DNA of 64,000 nucleotides from Burkholderia anthina (GCF_902498995.1 NZ_CABVLY010000028.1:30226-94225); one strand, 5' to 3'; counted from the first letter of the stretch, positions 50,585 through 60,757 are shown. The notes: generated from the sequence alone by a model not told the origin. Numbers and translations are program-made.

Positions 50585-52051
50585 TCAGCGCTTGAAGTGC
50601 GGCGGCACCTTGCCGTCGACGTTGACCCACACCGAACGCGCTTCCGTGTAGTCGTGCATCGCCTCGAAGCCCATCTCGCGGCCGTAGCCCGACTTCCCGA
50701 TGCCGCCGAACGGGCTGCCCGGATTCACGCGCTTGTAGCAGTTGATCCAGCACATGCCCGCGTCGATCCGCGACGCCATCCGGTGCGCGCGGGAAAGATC
50801 GTTGGTCCACAAGCCGCTGCCGAGCCCGTATTCGGTCGCATTGGCGATCGACAGCGCTTCCTCGTCGCTGCCGAAGCGCAGCACGGTGACGAACGGGCCG
50901 AACACTTCCTCCTGCGCGACACGGTCGGCGGCGCTCTTCGCTTCGATCACGGTCGGGCGCACGTAGTAGCCGCCGGCGAGCGCCGCGTCCTGCGGCGCGC
51001 TGCCGCCGGCGAGCACACGGCCGCCCTGCTCGCGCGCGACGTCGACGAACGACAGCACGCGGTCGAGGTGCTGCTTCGACGTCAGCGGGCCCATCTCGGT
51101 GTCCGGGTCCAGCGGGTTGCCGACGCGGATCGACGCAGCCAGCGATACGAAGCGCTCGAGGAATTCATCCGCGATACGTTCGTGCAGCACGAGACGCGAA
51201 CCCGCGATGCATGCCTGCCCCTGATTGTGGAAGATCGCCCATGCGGCACCGTTGATGGCCGCGTCGAGGTGCGCATCGTCGAACACGATGTTGGCGCCCT
51301 TGCCGCCGAGCTCGAGCTGCACGCGCTTCAGGTTGCCCTGAGACGCTTCGACGATGCGGCGGCCCGTCGCGGTCGAGCCCGTGAATGCGATCTTGCCGAC
51401 GCCGGGGTGTTCGGCAAGGCGTTGGCCGGCCGTATGCCCGTAACCGGGGACGATGTTGACGACGCCGGCCGGGAAGCCGACCTCGGCCATCAGCTCGACG
51501 ATGCGCAACGTCGACAGCGGCGTGATTTCCGACGGCTTGAGCACCACGGTGTTGCCCGCGGCCAGCGCCGGGCCCATCTTCCAGCTCGTGAACATCAGCG
51601 GGAAATTCCACGGCACGATCTGGCCGACCACGCCGATCGGCGCGCGCTGCACATAGTTCAGGAAGCCGGTTTCGACGGGAATCACCGAGCCCTGCAGCTT
51701 GTCGGCCATCCCGCCGAAGTAGCGGAAGCAGCCGGCCGTGCGCGGCACGTCGAGCGAACGCGAATCGCGGATCGGATGGCCGGTGTCCAGCGATTCGAGC
51801 TGCGCGAGTTCCTCGGTATTGGCTTCGATCGCGTCGGCGAGGCGCAGCAGCAGCCGGCCGCGCTCGGCCGCCGGCATGGCCGACCATGTCGGGAATGCGC
51901 GGGTGGCGGCTTCGACGGCCAGATCCACGTCCGCCGCGGTGGCGGCGGCGATTTTCGTGATCAGCGAGCCGTCGTGCGGATTGAGCACGTCGATCGTGCC
52001 GCGGTCGACGGCGTCAACGAAGCGCCCGTCGATGAAGAGTTGGGTTTGCAT
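50585..52051 (-). CDS. Aldehyde dehydrogenase, probable 4-hydroxymuconic semialdehyde dehydrogenase
   Basis: A 488-residue NAD-dependent ALDH with catalytic Cys in FHNQGQACIAG, general-base Glu in VQLELGGKGANIV and VPWNFPLMFTSWKMGPALAA for cofactor binding. Directly after the HapD-type dioxygenase (32 bp), it fits 4-hydroxymuconic semialdehyde dehydrogenase, which makes maleylacetate from the hydroquinone cleavage product (HapE/PnpE in other clusters). The assignment depends on context; sequence alone says ALDH. Confidence 0.88.
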   Translation of the reverse strand: MQTQLFIDGRFVDAVDRGTIDVLNPHDGSLITKIAAATAADVDLAVEAATRAFPTWSAMPAAERGRLLLRLADAIEANTEELAQLESLDTGHPIRDSRSLDVPRTAGCFRYFGGMADKLQGSVIPVETGFLNYVQRAPIGVVGQIVPWNFPLMFTSWKMGPALAAGNTVVLKPSEITPLSTLRIVELMAEVGFPAGVVNIVPGYGHTAGQRLAEHPGVGKIAFTGSTATGRRIVEASQGNLKRVQLELGGKGANIVFDDAHLDAAINGAAWAIFHNQGQACIAGSRLVLHERIADEFLERFVSLAASIRVGNPLDPDTEMGPLTSKQHLDRVLSFVDVAREQGGRVLAGGSAPQDAALAGGYYVRPTVIEAKSAADRVAQEEVFGPFVTVLRFGSDEEALSIANATEYGLGSGLWTNDLSRAHRMASRIDAGMCWINCYKRVNPGSPFGGIGKSGYGREMGFEAMHDYTEARSVWVNVDGKVPPHFKR

Positions 52052-52083
52052 GAATCATCCTCGATGTGTTGCCGAAGCGCGGC

Positions 52084-53103
52084 TTAGAACGCGATCGGAT
52101 ACGGCGCGAGCTGGCCGCTCTCGTATCGTTGCGGAAGGTCCGGCGTCGCGTTTTCCCAGACCAGCAGCATCGAGCGCTTCGTCGAATAGCCCTGATGCCG
52201 GATGTCGGCGGGCATCGCGCAGATGTCGCCGGCCCGCATCGTGATGCGCGCACGCGGCGCGCCGGTGTTCTTGTCGCCGATGTCCCACACGATTTCGTCG
52301 GACAATTGCAGGAACCACTCGACACGGTCGTTGCCATGGAACACCGGCAGGATGAATTCCTCGGTGGTCGGGCAGAACAGGCTGCGTCCGCATACGGAGG
52401 TGACCGACGGATTCCACGTCACGTCCGAACGCGACAGGTACTTGAACAGGTTGAACGCATGCAGCTCGCCTTCGAAACCCGGCGCGGCATGCACTTCCGG
52501 CTCGTCCTGCGCGACATCGAGGAAGGCGCGGTTGACCGGCAGGTCGTCGCGCAGCGGCGAGTCGCCTTCGAGGCCCGGCATGCGGCGCGTCGCGATGCGC
52601 GTGCGCTCGATCGCCGAGCCGTTCTCGCCATGCTTGCGCCCGAATGCCGAGCCCGTTTCCTCGGGCGCCGCGAACGGATCGAAGCCTTCGTTGGTCCAGT
52701 CGTGCAGCATGGCCTTGAAGGTCGCCATGATGGTGGGCGTTTCGAACGTCTCGGTGTAGTCGACACCGGCTTCCTTCAGGATGCCGTTGAACGTGCCGGC
52801 ATACATGTCCACCTTGCCGTAGTGATTGCGCGTGCCGAACACGTGATCGAAATTCACCCAGCCGTAGAAGAAGCCCCATGCCACGTCGCGCATCATCGCG
52901 CGCAGGAAGGCATCGGCGGGTATCGCATGCGTGCGGGTCTGGCCTTTCGCCGGCCAGCTGATCTTCACGAAATACTCGTCGCGCTGGAATTCGAACGCGC
53001 CGAGCTGGAAGCGGCAGTAACCGGTCACGGCGTCGGGCTGCGTAACCTGGACGAGATCGGCTGCAAAGCTCGCGGGATGATCGAGGGTGTCGAGAGTGGC
53101 CAT
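52084..53103 (-). CDS. hapD: Hydroquinone 1,2-dioxygenase large subunit
   Basis: A 339-residue protein matching the size and neighbours of HapD/PnpD, the larger subunit of Fe(II) hydroquinone dioxygenases that open hydroquinone to 4-hydroxymuconic semialdehyde. Segments with candidate iron ligands include DVAWGFFYGWVNFDHVFGTR, ILPVFHGNDRVEWF and MPADIRHQGYSTKRS. The ATG at 53103 follows AGGAGA. It is 42 bp downstream of the small-subunit gene and 32 bp before the dehydrogenase. Confidence 0.82.
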   Translation of the reverse strand: MATLDTLDHPASFAADLVQVTQPDAVTGYCRFQLGAFEFQRDEYFVKISWPAKGQTRTHAIPADAFLRAMMRDVAWGFFYGWVNFDHVFGTRNHYGKVDMYAGTFNGILKEAGVDYTETFETPTIMATFKAMLHDWTNEGFDPFAAPEETGSAFGRKHGENGSAIERTRIATRRMPGLEGDSPLRDDLPVNRAFLDVAQDEPEVHAAPGFEGELHAFNLFKYLSRSDVTWNPSVTSVCGRSLFCPTTEEFILPVFHGNDRVEWFLQLSDEIVWDIGDKNTGAPRARITMRAGDICAMPADIRHQGYSTKRSMLLVWENATPDLPQRYESGQLAPYPIAF

Positions 53104-53145
53104 AACGTGTCTCCTGGAATGTTCGAATGAGTGCGATCGCAACGA

Positions 53146-53640
53146 TCAGTGCAGGCAGATCTCGGCCCACTTCTCGACGGACAGCTCGCCGAGCACCGTC
53201 TGCACGAGCGCGACGCCCGGCTTGCCGGCGGCAAAGCGATACGCGCAGCCGGCCGGCAGCAGCGCCTGATGCCCCTTGCGCAGCACGACGTAGCCCATCT
53301 CGCGGCCGACCGGCTGCGTGCCGGCGCTCACGGTGCCGCGGCCGGTGGTCGGCGGGTTGTCGAGCTTGATGAAGTCGATGCGGACTTCGCCATCCATCTG
53401 GATCGCAAACTCGTCGTGCGCGCAGGCAAACCACGGCGACCGGCCGTCGGTGCGCAGCACTTCGATCACGTATTCGAGGTTTTTGCCGGCAACGACTTTT
53501 TCGTAGGGGGCCGACTTCGACGCCACCTCGAAGACGTTCGAGAACGCGTAGTGCTGTGCGCTGCCGCTGGTGATTTCGATCTCGCCCTTCGTGTAGCCGT
53601 CGAGCGAGCCAAAGACGGTGTGGAATGCCGTGTCGGTCAT
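53146..53640 (-). CDS. hapC: Hydroquinone 1,2-dioxygenase small subunit
   Basis: A 164-residue cupin-like protein of HapC/PnpC size (about 18 kDa). It shows HDEFAIQMDGEVRIDFIKLD, a beta-strand pattern like that of 3-hydroxyanthranilate-type dioxygenases, and a C-terminal ELSVEKWAEICLH. It opens the operon that continues hapD, ALDH, maleylacetate reductase, intradiol dioxygenase, YciI and ferredoxin. GGAGAC precedes the ATG. An inverted repeat lies at 53654-53679 between it and the LysR gene. Confidence 0.82.
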   Translation of the reverse strand: MTDTAFHTVFGSLDGYTKGEIEITSGSAQHYAFSNVFEVASKSAPYEKVVAGKNLEYVIEVLRTDGRSPWFACAHDEFAIQMDGEVRIDFIKLDNPPTTGRGTVSAGTQPVGREMGYVVLRKGHQALLPAGCAYRFAAGKPGVALVQTVLGELSVEKWAEICLH

Positions 53641-53653
53641 TGCTTGTCTCCTG

Positions 53654-53679
53654 AGTTGAACCGCTTGTTGGATTCAACT
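53654..53679. promoter_or_regulatory. Inverted repeat AGTTGAA-N12-TTCAACT before hapC
   Basis: Perfect 7-bp arms lie 13 bp upstream of the hapC start, in the 114-bp gap to the LysR gene. Spacing and TTGAA/TTCAA arms fit a LysR-type T-N-A dyad, but its closeness to the start means it could also affect translation. Confidence 0.5.
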
Positions 53680-53754
53680 TTAGGGGCGGGGGCGCCCCTC
53701 AACAAGGTAACGGACCGCGACTACGGCATTTGCGTTTCGCGAATAATCGCCGGG

Positions 53755-54684
53755 TCAGCGAACCCAGCCGCGCTCCAGCAGCGGACGATCCCACGGCGAC
53801 TCGTCGCCGATGTATTCGACGAGGAATTCGACCAGCGCCTTCACTTTCAGCGCCTGTCGCTGCGTTGCGGGATAAACGGCGGCAAAGCTCAGCGGCGCGA
53901 TCTCGAAGTCGGTGAGGATGGGCACGAGCCCGCCCGCGACGAGCGCGTCGCTCGCGACCAGCGTGGGCAGGCACACGACGCCGCCGCCCGTCAGCGCGTA
54001 CTCGCGCAGCAGGTGCACGGAGTTCGAGCGGATCATGCCCGGCAACTCCATTTCGACGACCTCGTCGCCGCGCGTCATCGTCCAGCGGTTACGCGACGGA
54101 TAACCCGAATAGAGCGCCGTGGTGTGCTGCAGCAATTCGCGCGGATGCTGTGGCGCACCATGTGCTTCGAGGTAGGCCGGTGCCGCGCAGAAGAGGCGGC
54201 GCACGACGAACAGGCGCCGCTCGATCAGCGACTCGGAGATCGGCGGAAAGATCTGGAACGCGATGTCGAACCCTTCTTCGACAGGGTCCACCACACGGTC
54301 ATTGACGATGATGTCGAGCTGGATGCCCGGGTAGCGGCGATGGAATTCGGCGAGCGGCACGCCGAAGTGATCGAGCGCGAAGCCGGGCAGCATCTGGATG
54401 CGCAGCCGCCCGGTGGGCGTCGCGCGCAGCTCGCGCATCTGGTCCGTCAGCTCGTTGACGCGCCCCACCACCTCGGCGCACTCGCGGTAGAAAGTCTCGC
54501 CCACGTCGGACAGCCGCACGTGGCGCGTACTGCGATGGAACAGCGGCGCGTTGACGAACTTCTCCAGTTGCTGGATGCGGTTCGTCACCACCGAACTGGT
54601 CACGCCGAGCTGTCGCGCGGCTTCCGCAAAACTGCTCGCCTCCGCGACCCTGACGAACGCCTCGATGCTCAGAAACCGGTCCAT
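53755..54684 (-). CDS. LysR-family regulator of the hydroquinone operon
   Basis: A 309-residue regulator with an N-terminal helix-turn-helix (SIEAFVRVAEASSFAEAARQ, then LGVTSSVVTNRIQQLEKFVN) and a sensor domain opening GRLRIQMLPGFALDHFGVPL. Its own gene precedes hapC on the same strand. Regulators of this kind activate aromatic-degradation operons on binding a pathway ring or intermediate. The ATG at 54684 matches the usual LysR N-terminus. Confidence 0.9.
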   Translation of the reverse strand: MDRFLSIEAFVRVAEASSFAEAARQLGVTSSVVTNRIQQLEKFVNAPLFHRSTRHVRLSDVGETFYRECAEVVGRVNELTDQMRELRATPTGRLRIQMLPGFALDHFGVPLAEFHRRYPGIQLDIIVNDRVVDPVEEGFDIAFQIFPPISESLIERRLFVVRRLFCAAPAYLEAHGAPQHPRELLQHTTALYSGYPSRNRWTMTRGDEVVEMELPGMIRSNSVHLLREYALTGGGVVCLPTLVASDALVAGGLVPILTDFEIAPLSFAAVYPATQRQALKVKALVEFLVEYIGDESPWDRPLLERGWVR

Positions 54685-54827
54685 ACCGCGCCCATCCCGA
54701 AAGCGAAACTGGCAGTCTAACCGCACCGGCCAGCCGGTTGGGTCATGCGAAAAGCGTCACTGTGTCACCTGACGGGTGTCAATCTCGCAGGGCGCAGGGC
54801 GCGGGTACGGCCGCTCAGCCCAGCGCA

Positions 54828-56078
54828 TTACGGCTGCTTGCCCGCCGTCAGCTCCGGTTGCACGGCCACGCGGCGCTGCAGCACCGCGGGTGCGGTTTCG
54901 CGCAGCAGCATGCTGACCACGATGCCGAGCATCACCGCGCACATCGGCAGCCACAGGATGTTCTGGATCCCGAAGTGCGCGGCGACGTAGCCGCCCATCG
55001 CCGGCGCGATGCCGCCGCCGAAGATTTCGCCGACACCGACCACCGCGCCGATCGACGTCGACACGAGGCCGACGGGCGCGGCTTCGGTCGCCACCGGGCC
55101 CGACAGCAGCGAGACCAGGCCGAGCGTGAAGAACGACGCGACGAACAGGACAGCGAACAGCACGACCGGTTGCGGGCCGAGGCCGCGGAAAATGTAGAGC
55201 ATCACCGCCGTGCCGGCGAAGCCGACGATGCTCGCGATGCGGCGCCCGACCAGGTCGGACAGGCCCGGCAGCCCGAACTGCCCGAGAAAGCCGCCGAAGC
55301 CGATCGCCGATACCACGAGGCCCATCTTCTGCGTGCCGAGCGCGAGGTAGTCGGTCAGGTACAGCGGCAGCAGCGCGCCCAGCACGAACACGCCCGTCAT
55401 CGCGCAGCACAGCGCCGCCATCGCGACGAGGATGTTGCGGCTCTTGAGCACGTGGCCGAGCGAGGCCGGCGCGTGTTCCGACACGACCTCCTTCGTGCGC
55501 TTCGGCTCGCGGATGACGAAGAACATGATCGCGCCGAGGATCAGGCCGGGAATGGCCACGAGCGCGAACACCCAGCGCCACGACACGAAGTTGAGCAGTT
55601 GCGTCGCGATGATCGGCGACAGCGCGAGCCCGAACAGTGCGAAACCGCTTTGCTGCAGCCCGAGGTTCAGCCCGCGCCGCCGCGGATGCGACGCGTCGGC
55701 CGTCGCCGCGAAGCTCGTCGGGCAGAACGAGCCCTCCGCGACGCCCATCAGCCCGCGAATCGCGATCAGGCCGAGCAGGCCGCCCGCGAGCCCCGAGAAG
55801 CCCGACAGCAGCGAGAACGCGACGATCGCCGGAATCAGCACCTTGCGGCGGCCGATCTTGTCGGAGATGCCGCCCATCAGCGCCGCGAAAATTCCCCACG
55901 ACAGGCCGAGCACGCCGATGCAGTTGCCGACGTCCTGCGCGGTCAGGTTCAGGTCCTTCATGATCGAAGGGAACAGCGGCGCGATGAGCCAGCGGTCGAG
56001 GCCGACCAGGCCGAAGCCGAGCGCCAGCAGCGTCACCGCTTTCCACTCGTAGGCGGTATCCCACTCGTTTGATTTCAT
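54828..56078 (-). CDS. MFS transporter, aromatic acid:H+ symporter-like
   Basis: A 416-residue, 12-segment transporter with GLDRWLIAPLFPSIMKDL in the first segment and GRRKVLIPAIVA after the second. The pattern is that of MFS members linked to aromatic or organic acid uptake. It starts after GGAGAC and lies 143 bp upstream of the LysR gene on the same strand, so it belongs to the hydroquinone region and probably brings in a precursor of the ring compound. Confidence 0.85.
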   Translation of the reverse strand: MKSNEWDTAYEWKAVTLLALGFGLVGLDRWLIAPLFPSIMKDLNLTAQDVGNCIGVLGLSWGIFAALMGGISDKIGRRKVLIPAIVAFSLLSGFSGLAGGLLGLIAIRGLMGVAEGSFCPTSFAATADASHPRRRGLNLGLQQSGFALFGLALSPIIATQLLNFVSWRWVFALVAIPGLILGAIMFFVIREPKRTKEVVSEHAPASLGHVLKSRNILVAMAALCCAMTGVFVLGALLPLYLTDYLALGTQKMGLVVSAIGFGGFLGQFGLPGLSDLVGRRIASIVGFAGTAVMLYIFRGLGPQPVVLFAVLFVASFFTLGLVSLLSGPVATEAAPVGLVSTSIGAVVGVGEIFGGGIAPAMGGYVAAHFGIQNILWLPMCAVMLGIVVSMLLRETAPAVLQRRVAVQPELTAGKQP

Positions 56079-56900
56079 GTCTGTCTCCGTGGATTGGCCC
56101 CCCTGCGCGCGCCGGAGCGTCCGTGCATGAGCCAGTTCCGATGTCTTTTGTGTTCGATGCGGCGTGAGCCACGCGGAAGTGACGGCCGCCTTTCCGGTTG
56201 CAGGCGTCGAATTCAATCAGCCGACGCCCGAACGATAGGTGCATGGATGCAGATCGGGTATGGAACAACCGGCGAACGCGCCATTCGCGAAATGCAAATA
56301 ATCGGGACGGGCGCGCGGGGAATGTGGGCGGAGAAGCGCCGTGCGACTGGATGCGGCGTCGAGCCGGCGCTCAATCGCGGATTACGGGGGAATCCCTCAT
56401 AGACATCGCGGGCGCGTGTGCATGGTCGTGCGGGTTGCTCGATCCGGGTATAGGGTGCGGCTCGTTCGGTGCTCGGCCGGCTGGCCGGCCGGGTAATCGG
56501 GGGCAAATCCGGGGGCTCCGGAGCGGGTTCGAGCGCGGGATCTTTCCGATGCGGCAACCGGTTATCGGTCGTTTCGATATGGGACGGGTCTTGTTTTTAG
56601 ATATTGCCTTCGAATTTAATCAAACAAATAATAATCATGACAATCCTGAAATTCAGACAATGAAAATTGTCTCGGCAAATTTCTCGCACACATAAGAATT
56701 TTCAAAAAAATTAAATCTCCTTAAATTCACGCCATCCCGAAATACAAATCGTTTATCTCGACAAACAAGTTTGATATTCTTCGGCGCAAATCTTCCAGCC
56801 CCACCTTTTAGCCAAACAACAATTCCATTTCGAACAAATCCTGATTCGGAACAATACGATGAGACCCAATAAGTATCTCTAAGCACATGCAGGAGCCCGG
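56079..56900. other. 820-bp gap with sharp shift to AT-rich DNA
   Basis: The first half has normal high GC; from about 56580 to 56895 the sequence is A/T-dominated and has no coding frame with a ribosome site. It probably contains the promoter of the T6SS module and marks the border of foreign DNA. There is no gene for an immunity protein here. Confidence 0.6.
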
Positions 56901-59213
56901 ATGACCGATTCACTTCCCGATCTGCGACCGGTAGCGGACGCGCCCACTGACGAACCTGTTACTCAGGTCGATACGCCTGACGCACCTGCGCCCCGCCCCG
57001 AACCGCCGCCGATCATCGTCGGCCGTGTCGAAGGGGTAACGATGTTCGCGAAAGGCACACCGCTTATCTGCATCTTGCAAATGCCCTTGCCCGGTGTCGT
57101 GATCTTCGTGCATGGCGTGAACTCCGAGGGCGAATGGTTCGATGCGACGGAGGAAGGACTGTGCAAGGGTCTCAATCGCCGGCTCGGGCGGCTCGACGAT
57201 CAATTGATGTATCACGGCATCGAAGCCGGGCAATTGACGCCGGCGAAGTACACGGAGAGCGTGACGCCGGATGGGTTCTTGAATCCGGATTTACTGGCAG
57301 ACAACTACATCAAACCGGATCCGTCGTTTTCGCCTGTCATTCACTTCCGGTGGGGCTATCGGGCGACCGGAGCGGAATTGAAGGAGTACGGCGACAAGAT
57401 TTTCTTGAACGAACAGGACTACTGGGGCGGTGGTCCGTTCACGAACGGCTGTGCGAGCCTGCCCGACCTTTGGCACGGCGGTCTGGACGATCGAACGATG
57501 GGATGGATGACGGTGCAAGGCATCAATCCGACCAACCGGCCGCTGTATCGTGCACCGCCCCGTGCATATGGCGTGCTCGCGGCCTTGAGATTGGCCAAAT
57601 TGATCGAGTCGATCCGGCAGATGCAGGCCGACGTACCCATTACCGTCGTATGCCACAGCCAGGGCAACATCGTCGGCCTCACGGCGGCGTTCTTCGGCGA
57701 CGCATTCCCCGATGTCGAAGATCCGTGGGGTCGCACGGGGCACTGCGTGGCAGACGCGTACGTGCTTGCGAATGCACCGTACAGCCTTGCGAATGCAGAC
57801 GGTCCGTACAAATCCGACACGTTCATGGACACGTGGTCGCAACGCGCGACGAAAGACGCGAGCGGTCATCGCGGTCGTCAGACCTACACCGCACGCACCA
57901 AAACCTTCGGCAAGTTCCTGTCGATCATCGGCAACCGCAAGGCCTTCGAACAACCGGTGGACAAGGTTGATGAAGACATGAAAAACAAGCGGGTCTCGCC
58001 GACGAGCAACCGGTCGTATGCCGCGCAAGAGGATCGCGATCGGAACGGCTTGAATGGATCGACGTATGGCCGCGTCACCGCGTATTGCTGCCCGCACGAT
58101 CAGGTGATTTCGGCCGTGACGGTTCAGGGCATCGGCTGGCGCGGGATCAGCAAGCACGAACTCGATGACATCGGCGCAGCGGGCATCCTGACGCAGCGCG
58201 TGTTCGCATCCGGCTTCCCGGTCGGCGTACAGAAACCCTACCGCTATTGGGAAGACGATTGGCGGCATGGCAAGCCAGGAACGAAGTCGGGCTTCTGGTA
58301 TCCGCCCTCGCCACCGGCCAAATTCAATTTGATCGGTGCAGTTAAAGGCAATGAGAGTGTTTGGGGGATAGCGACGACGCTGGCAACCGCGCCGCTCATG
58401 TTCGTTGTGACCGGCATCAGTTCGGCATTGAACATGCTCCGTGTGAACGCCGATCCGCCAAAGGGCTGGACGGTGGTAGCGGACGCTCCGGCGCTGGATG
58501 ATCCATTCCCACCGAGGGCATTGCGGTTCGGCAAGCCCGTCGAAACGAAGGACGGCGACGCAGTAAGCGACTTCAACGAAGGTAACGATCCGCCGGCCGC
58601 ATGGCGCGATGCGAACAAGACCGATGCAGACAAGCGGGCTGACGATCCATACGACCAATACAAGGCAAAGAACGAGGACAGCGTTGCACAAGGCACGGCA
58701 GCAACCGAAGCCGGGCAGCGCTACGAGGATCGCGCGTTGATGCGGATGGAGGCGCGTCGCACGCTGAACACCGAATGGCTCGACGGTGACGGCCATGTGA
58801 TCGGCGAAGACGGCAAAAGCGAAATGCCCGAGGGCTACAAGGAATGGCGCGACAAGCAGATCGTCGATTGGCTCGATCGCGGTGCGACCAATAGCCCGAC
58901 CAACCATTCAACGACGATGACCAATCCCGAGCATGCCGAGAAGGCGCTTGCGTATGACGTTGCCGTGGGGCGGTGCTATTTAACGGAGAAGCAGCTCAAA
59001 GAGTTGCGTATTCAGGCCGACTGGCGCATGGTGGCTGGCGCCCCGGATGACGGTCAGGTCAAGAAATACGCGAAGTATTTCAAATCGGGAACTGTCGATG
59101 ACCTCCCTATGCACAAATGGGTACATGCAGAGAAAAGCGAGGGGGCGATACCCGACGCGATCGCGGATGAGCGTGAGGGTGAGTTTTATCTAAGGGTCGG
59201 GGGTGTGATTTGA
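56901..59213 (+). CDS. tle3: Type VI secretion lipase effector, Tle3 family
   Basis: A 770-residue protein. After a Pro-rich N-terminus comes an alpha/beta hydrolase core: GVVIFVHGVNSEGEWF near residue 65 and nucleophile elbow VVCHSQGNIVG with Ser253. The first Gly of G-x-S-x-G is Cys here, as is tolerated in Tle3-type lipases (DUF3274). The long C-terminal region (about residues 370-770) is charged and may bind the adaptor or target membranes. It directly precedes a DUF2875 gene (Tla3-like) with a four-base overlap and a PAAR gene. The product probably attacks phospholipids in rival cells. No upstream Tli3-like lipoprotein immunity gene is visible. Confidence 0.85.
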   Translation: MTDSLPDLRPVADAPTDEPVTQVDTPDAPAPRPEPPPIIVGRVEGVTMFAKGTPLICILQMPLPGVVIFVHGVNSEGEWFDATEEGLCKGLNRRLGRLDDQLMYHGIEAGQLTPAKYTESVTPDGFLNPDLLADNYIKPDPSFSPVIHFRWGYRATGAELKEYGDKIFLNEQDYWGGGPFTNGCASLPDLWHGGLDDRTMGWMTVQGINPTNRPLYRAPPRAYGVLAALRLAKLIESIRQMQADVPITVVCHSQGNIVGLTAAFFGDAFPDVEDPWGRTGHCVADAYVLANAPYSLANADGPYKSDTFMDTWSQRATKDASGHRGRQTYTARTKTFGKFLSIIGNRKAFEQPVDKVDEDMKNKRVSPTSNRSYAAQEDRDRNGLNGSTYGRVTAYCCPHDQVISAVTVQGIGWRGISKHELDDIGAAGILTQRVFASGFPVGVQKPYRYWEDDWRHGKPGTKSGFWYPPSPPAKFNLIGAVKGNESVWGIATTLATAPLMFVVTGISSALNMLRVNADPPKGWTVVADAPALDDPFPPRALRFGKPVETKDGDAVSDFNEGNDPPAAWRDANKTDADKRADDPYDQYKAKNEDSVAQGTAATEAGQRYEDRALMRMEARRTLNTEWLDGDGHVIGEDGKSEMPEGYKEWRDKQIVDWLDRGATNSPTNHSTTMTNPEHAEKALAYDVAVGRCYLTEKQLKELRIQADWRMVAGAPDDGQVKKYAKYFKSGTVDDLPMHKWVHAEKSEGAIPDAIADEREGEFYLRVGGVI

Positions 59214-60688
59214 AGGCGCTAATCGCTACATGGCCACGCCGTGTTGCCATCGCCGTTTTGACATGGCTGATCACCACCGTGCTGATGGCCACGCTGATGG
59301 CACACGTAGAACAACCCGATCCGGCATATTTGGAAATAGGTGATTGGATGAAACGATTCGTTATCCTACCCAGTCTGACTGCACTTATGGTGTTTCTGTT
59401 CACCACGGCAATGCGCCCGGTGCAAGCCGTGCCTGCGCAGGAGGCCACGGGCAACGCCGCGCTAGCAGCAGAAGAATCGGCGAGGCCAATCGTTGCACAG
59501 GTTGTCGGCCTGATTTGGTTGAATCCCTTGCAACGAAGGGACTATCCGACTGAATGGCAATTGTTGTGGACGCAAGGGCTTGCCGCACCAAACAAGAATG
59601 ACGACATGGTGCGCACGAAACCCCAAAAATATTCGACGCTTCTGTCCATTGGGGCGTTGGTTTACGGCAACGAAGGCGAGGAAACGTTTAAGGGGTTCTA
59701 CCATAAATATATGGAGGAATTCCTGGATTTGCTGCGTAACCGCTACGCGATGAACTCTTCCTATTTTTACACGGTTAAACCTAGCGATCCTAAGGATTGG
59801 CGTGAACTGTCAGGAATTCACGTTGAATTGGCGATTCCCGAACGGCTCGAAATCGCAGAATCGAGAGAATTCTTGACCAGGGAGATCAAGTCAACCTTCT
59901 TGATCGGAAATCCATACTTCCCGACGATGTGGAGCCGCGACGCGCCCCCCGATGTGCACATCACGCAAGGCGGCGCGAACGCCGGCTTTACATCGCTGAA
60001 CCGGGCATTAGACTACCTGCAGGCGAATCCGGACAAGACCGTATGGGTGATCAACTGGGACGCACCGAGCTTCCCGCCCACGGACGCCCAGATCAACGAA
60101 AACCTCGTCGTGCTGTTCCTCGCTGGCCCGAATTTCAACACCGAGCGCGAACCGCTCGCGTGGATCAGCAAGCCCGCAACCGGCAATACACAGGCGTTTG
60201 AGCGGAAGGTCGGCACGACGCGCGCCGTACAGGCATGGAAGGCAACCATCGATGAAGCAGCACGCAATGCCGGTGTAGCGGTTCCGGACATCGAATACAT
60301 CTTCCATGACGCCGGCAAAGCCAGCGACACATCGTCGTCACGCCTTGTTTCGCTCACACGAACGTTGACCGAAACCCTTCCGGAATACGACTACATGAAG
60401 CAGACCTTCAACACGGCCGGACTGCTTGGCGACATGGGAACCGGCAGCGCATTGACGAACGTGGCACTCGCGATCGGGCGAATCAATCACTACGGCGGCA
60501 ACGCACTGGTTGCCGGCACAACCGATCTCGAACATCCCGTCGCGGTTATCGTCAGGCCGCCGTCGAAACTCACGCCGATCGATCCGACCAAAGACTGGTT
60601 CCGCGCACGCGGCGGGAACAACGCGTACCTGCCATGGTGGGGCCGTCGACACGATACCGATTACGGAATGCAGGGTTATTCATGGTGA
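59210..60688 (+). CDS. tla3: Tla3-like DUF2875 protein, adaptor of the lipase effector
   Basis: A 492-residue protein with two N-terminal hydrophobic helices (about residues 9-31 and 49-67) and a long soluble part (GLIWLNPLQRRDYPTEWQLL; VWVINWDAPSFPPTDAQINE; TTDLEHPVAVIVRPPSKLTP). This matches DUF2875, whose member Tla3 in Pseudomonas aeruginosa recruits Tle3 to the secretion machine. It starts with TTG overlapping the tle3 stop, with a G-rich ribosome site. Adaptor rather than immunity role follows that precedent, but an immunity function cannot be ruled out because no other candidate is present. Confidence 0.8.
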   Translation: MKALIATWPRRVAIAVLTWLITTVLMATLMAHVEQPDPAYLEIGDWMKRFVILPSLTALMVFLFTTAMRPVQAVPAQEATGNAALAAEESARPIVAQVVGLIWLNPLQRRDYPTEWQLLWTQGLAAPNKNDDMVRTKPQKYSTLLSIGALVYGNEGEETFKGFYHKYMEEFLDLLRNRYAMNSSYFYTVKPSDPKDWRELSGIHVELAIPERLEIAESREFLTREIKSTFLIGNPYFPTMWSRDAPPDVHITQGGANAGFTSLNRALDYLQANPDKTVWVINWDAPSFPPTDAQINENLVVLFLAGPNFNTEREPLAWISKPATGNTQAFERKVGTTRAVQAWKATIDEAARNAGVAVPDIEYIFHDAGKASDTSSSRLVSLTRTLTETLPEYDYMKQTFNTAGLLGDMGTGSALTNVALAIGRINHYGGNALVAGTTDLEHPVAVIVRPPSKLTPIDPTKDWFRARGGNNAYLPWWGRRHDTDYGMQGYSW

Positions 60689-60757
60689 TGCGAACCGGCG
60701 CGGCGATCGCGCTGCCCACGCAAGCAACCGCCACATGAATCATTCAGAGGAGCATAT

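Noticed and set aside
59210..60688. Calling the DUF2875 protein a proven immunity protein
   Set aside because: The described relative acts as an adaptor; no direct evidence for immunity is visible, so it is kept only as an alternative.
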